DNA from: Chara braunii
Lineage: Eukaryota; Streptophyta; Charophyceae; Charales; Characeae
DNA length: 45,486 nucleotides
Direction: 5' to 3'
Assembly: GCA_003427395.1 (NCBI GenBank)
Contig: BFEA01000002.1
Location: forward strand, 797,567 to 843,052
A model generated the notes under the pieces. It did no database searches, was not told the DNA's origin, and saw nothing but the letters and a program-made list of their open reading frames with translations. The translations under genes and the position numbers were made by a program. Positions 43,080 to 45,486 of the stretch are shown in pieces. Each line of letters opens with the position of its first letter. Position 1 is the first letter of the stretch.

Positions 43080-43159
43080 GGGGTTTTCAAGTTGTTTTTT
43101 TAACCTGCAGGGAGGCTAAGCACATTCTCGCACTCTAGATGTAATTGCGGAAGGATACA

Positions 43160-43265
43160 AATGTGAGTGTGTGTGCCGTTAATCACAGAGGCTGCCGGCA
43201 ATGGATTTGAACTCGCGACCTGTCCTCGCCATGAGATTAATGCTGACAATGTGGGCTGCAGCATT
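43160..43265 (-). repeat. tRNA-like SINE fragment
   Basis: On minus the B-box-like AGTTCAAATCC (complement of 43203-43213) lies 44 bases downstream of CAGCCCACATTG (complement of 43246-43257), an imperfect A box, with GTCAGC after it as in a D loop. No body or tail was recognised. Confidence 0.35.
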
Positions 43266-43341
43266 TGCTTCGAAGCCAGCCGCCGCCACATGGGCTTGGT
43301 GCAGCGTTCATTTCGGCTTGCTCGAGTTGTAGTCCTCGCTT

Positions 43342-43449
43342 CCGTCTTCCCCCGAACATAACGCACCCTGAAAATGAACGTATAAAATGTATGTCTCCGG
43401 CCCGATACAGTCAAAAAAATGGGGGTGCGTTTTGTTCGGTGGAAGACGG
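43342..43449. repeat. 108-bp foldback, 27-bp near-perfect arms
   Basis: The arms 43342-43368 and 43423-43449 are inverse complements with two mismatches and share GGGTGCGTT-TGTTCGG. The spacer is 54 bases. The arm sequence resembles GGG-x-CGTTTGTTCGG-type ends of small plant DNA transposons, and a related 19-mer occurs at 7592-7610. Confidence 0.6.
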
Positions 43450-43603
43450 TAGTATGAGAAACATACAGTAAGTCTCTGGATGTACCTGAGTCCAGGGTAC
43501 AGCCAGCTCTGTCAAGGGCATAGTACTTAATCTAGTAGTTTTCTGGAGGTTTCAGATCGGAATAAGAGGCTGACCTGGATGTATCGGATGTATCTGACCG
43601 CTA

Positions 43604-44054
43604 ATACTGTATGTCTACAGCTCGGCCCAAAAAGTCTAAAGTGTGAAATGCTCTCGGATTGGCGAGAGGCCGAAGTACCTTTGCCCTCCTGGAACTAATG
43701 TGGGCAGTATTGAGGTTCACGTGCAGATTATGCATAATTATGCTCCTGCGCATGTGCAGAGCGTTGGTGGCATTGTACGTGGGCCTATTTTTGTCTCTTG
43801 TCGACCTCAGCTGAGTATCTGCATGGAGTTCATTTTGCTTTTTTTTTTTTTTGTTTTGTTTTAGGAATCGCGGATAACCACATTACTCGGCTCTACGTAC
43901 TGCCTCCTATCCTACGCTACATATACATAATCTGCACGTGAACCTCAATACTGCCCACATTAGTTCCAGGAGGGCTAAGGTACTTCGGCCTCTCGCCAAT
44001 CCGAGAGCATTCACACTTAAGACTTTTTGGGCCGAGCTCTAGACATACATTATC
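43604..44054. repeat. Foldback element with ~130-bp terminal inverted repeats
   Basis: The arms 43604-43735 and 43923-44054 are inverse complements with few differences. Shared words include AGCTCGGCCCAAAAAGTCT, GCTCTCGGATTGGCGAGAGG and GAACTAATGTGGGCAGTATT. The spacer (about 190 bases) is not coding and includes a T run. It looks like a non-autonomous foldback/MITE in the presumed PRORP intron. A clean target duplication is not evident. Confidence 0.75.
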
Positions 44055-44055
44055 G

Positions 44056-44790
44056 TATGCCGACGTGGCATGAATTTGACGGCTATTTTGCGCTGACGTT
44101 GCGTGAATCTGACAGCTATTTGCGCTGACGTGGCATGAATCTGACGGCTATTTTGCGCTGACGTGGCATGAATCTGACGGCTATTTTGCGCTGACGTGGC
44201 ATGAATCTGACAGCTATTTTATGCCGACATGGCATGAACTTGACGGCTATCCTGTGCCGACGAGGCATGAATCTGACGGCTATCTTGCGCTGATGTGGCA
44301 TTGATCTGACACATCTTGTGCTGACGTGGCATGAATTTGACGGCTATCCTGTAGTGACGTAGCATGAGTCCGGCGGCTGTATATCTTGTGCGGACGTGGC
44401 ATTAATCTGACAGCTATCTTATGGCATTAATCTGACAGCTATCTTATGCTGACGTGTCATGAATTTGGCGGTCACCCTGTGCTCATGTGTGAGGAATAAG
44501 ACGGCTATTTCTGCTGACGTGGCATCAATCTGACAGCTATCTTGCGCTGATGTGGCAAGAAACTGACACATATCTTGTGCTGACGTGGCATGAGTCCGGC
44601 GGTTAGTATCTTGTGGTGACGTGTCGTCAATCTGAAGGCTATCTTCTGCTGACGTGGCATGAAGTTAACGGCTACCCTGTGCTGACGTGGGATGAATCTG
44701 ACGGCTGTCCTGTGTCCTGTGCTGACGTGGCATGCATCTGACGGCTATCCTGTGTCCTGTGCAGTGGGGCTGTGTTGATACGTGGCATGG
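44056..44790. repeat. ~35-bp tandem array rich in TGACGTGGCA
   Basis: About twenty degenerate units of the form CTGACGTGGCATGAATCTGA followed by CGGCTATNTTGTG. Eight contain the exact 10-mer TGACGTGGCA; others differ by one base or two. TGACGTGG is a well-known bZIP-factor core, so the array could bind such factors. The minus frame through it is a repeat artefact. The array begins right after the foldback element. Confidence 0.8.
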
Positions 44791-45300
44791 AATCTCAGCA
44801 GACCCTTAGGGCGTTTTCGCACTAGGACTTCTTTGGACGATTTTAATTCACTTTTTGGGCGGAATCTGCCCGTGATTAGAGTCAAATGCATCCAGGAATG
44901 TCCTCGAATGAGTATGCAGTGCGAGTTTATGCTGTGAACCTATTCTCGCTCGTTCGGCTAAGACATCCATGGACTTCGTTTCTCAACTTGGGATTGTGTT
45001 TTTACCCTACAAGCTTTTTTTGGGAGCGGGTGTGGGTCAAGGTCCGACTCGCCTGCATGTTCTTGAACCACTCGGAGGTGGGGGGTTTGAGAATGCCATG
45101 CGAGTATGCCCTGAATCCCCCCTTGCTGTGGGTCCAGATACGTCCAGCAACTCTTTTTTATCCGTTAAGCGATATGCAATGCTTTTACCCTACAGGCACT
45201 GAGGATTTGGTCTGGGTCAAGATCCCAACTTGCCTGGACTTAGTCGTTTCTGAACGTGAATCCTTGTGATCTGTGCGGGCAAAATGCGAAAAAAAGAGAA
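44791..45300. other. Unassigned sequence with an internal duplication
   Basis: Two similar segments (about 45000-45065 and 45177-45240) share TTTTACCCTACA, GGTCAAG and CGCCTG or TGCCTG. A plus frame, 44886-45269, crosses both but has no recognised domain. No NYN nuclease exon of PRORP is seen. Confidence 0.35.
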
Positions 45301-45319
45301 CAAAACTAGGCTACCAGCC

Positions 45320-45355
45320 GGGCCGCCCGGGTCACCCTATTTTCCCGGACGGCCC
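45320..45355. repeat. GC-rich hairpin
   Basis: GGGCCGCCCGGG and CCCGGACGGCCC can pair with one mismatch around a 12-base loop. It is followed by a second small dyad (GGACC/GGTCC, about 45367-45382) and A-rich sequence. Confidence 0.45.
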
Positions 45356-45486
45356 GCCCGTGCAAGGACCAGGGAAGGTCCTAGCAAAAAAAATAAAAAA
45401 TAAAAAAACTTATGTTATGCAGAAAAATAAACTGAACAACTTTTGCCTCAGGGTCACATCGAAATTCTTTACCAAATTGAAAATAA

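Noticed and set aside
42789-43103. Extension of PRORP through the donor to the stop at 43101-43103
   Set aside because: Homology ends exactly at CAG/GTGAGA and the extension is Arg/Glu repeat from the (GA)n tract.
44116-44301. Minus-strand frame with repeated RKIAVRFMPR-like units as a repeat protein
   Set aside because: It follows only from the ~35-bp tandem DNA repeat where the unit length happens to preserve frame; it breaks as soon as unit length varies.
44056-44790. CRISPR-like array
   Set aside because: Units are contiguous and degenerate, without unique spacers of fixed length, and the context is eukaryotic.

Overview
This is eukaryotic nuclear DNA, most likely from a streptophyte green alga of the Chara type. 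That is an inference from four things: a plant-style proteinaceous RNase P (PRORP) gene start, long introns or intergenic DNA full of microsatellites, a dense layer of decayed retroelements, and assembly gaps (an N at 7105 and 400 Ns at 22063-22462). No prokaryotic operon, CRISPR array or rRNA is seen. Only one host protein gene is convincing; nearly everything else is mobile-element debris, simple repeats and low-complexity DNA.

Layout. 0-3 kb: about 50-bp tandem units carrying a GTACTT/AAGTAC dyad, followed by a broken gag-like gene with a CCHC knuckle. 3-7 kb: no recognisable gene; a tRNA-like SINE head near 5.9 kb and a purine-rich tract. 7-11.4 kb: microsatellites (TG, GA, TTA, CAGA) mixed with short sequences that look like minus-strand exons with good splice sites. 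11.7-12.4 kb: second copy of the 0-0.8 kb module. 13.6-15.8 kb: Ty3/gypsy pol remnant (RT thumb, RNase H, integrase, start of a chromodomain). 15.8-21.3 kb (minus strand): a near full-length Penelope-like element with ORF1, then GIY-YIG endonuclease upstream of the reverse transcriptase (permuted order). 21.3-24.1 kb: a 5'-truncated copy of the same element in direct tandem. 24.8-25.9 kb: a dispersed repeat and the tail of a LINE ORF2. 26-29.8 kb: small repeats and a tRNA-derived SINE. 29.8-34.1 kb: a region built from ATC/GAT-phased tetramers and about ten copies of a short core, including a long inverted repeat. 34.8-38.6 kb: a decayed DIRS-type retrotransposon with gag-like region, RT and RNase H on plus and a tyrosine recombinase on minus, as I recall for Kangaroo of Volvox. 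40.2-42.8 kb: PRORP exon 1. 42.8-45.5 kb: its presumed intron or flank, with a (GA)n tract, two inverted-repeat elements and a tandem array rich in TGACGTGGCA.

The most notable items are the tandem domain-permuted Penelope-like elements, the DIRS element with an antisense recombinase and an internally inverted RNase H segment, the PRORP exon with very long low-complexity additions, and the undescribed tetramer-phased repeat region. Every retroelement gene here is broken, so the element set looks inactive in this window; PRORP is the only gene expected to be functional.
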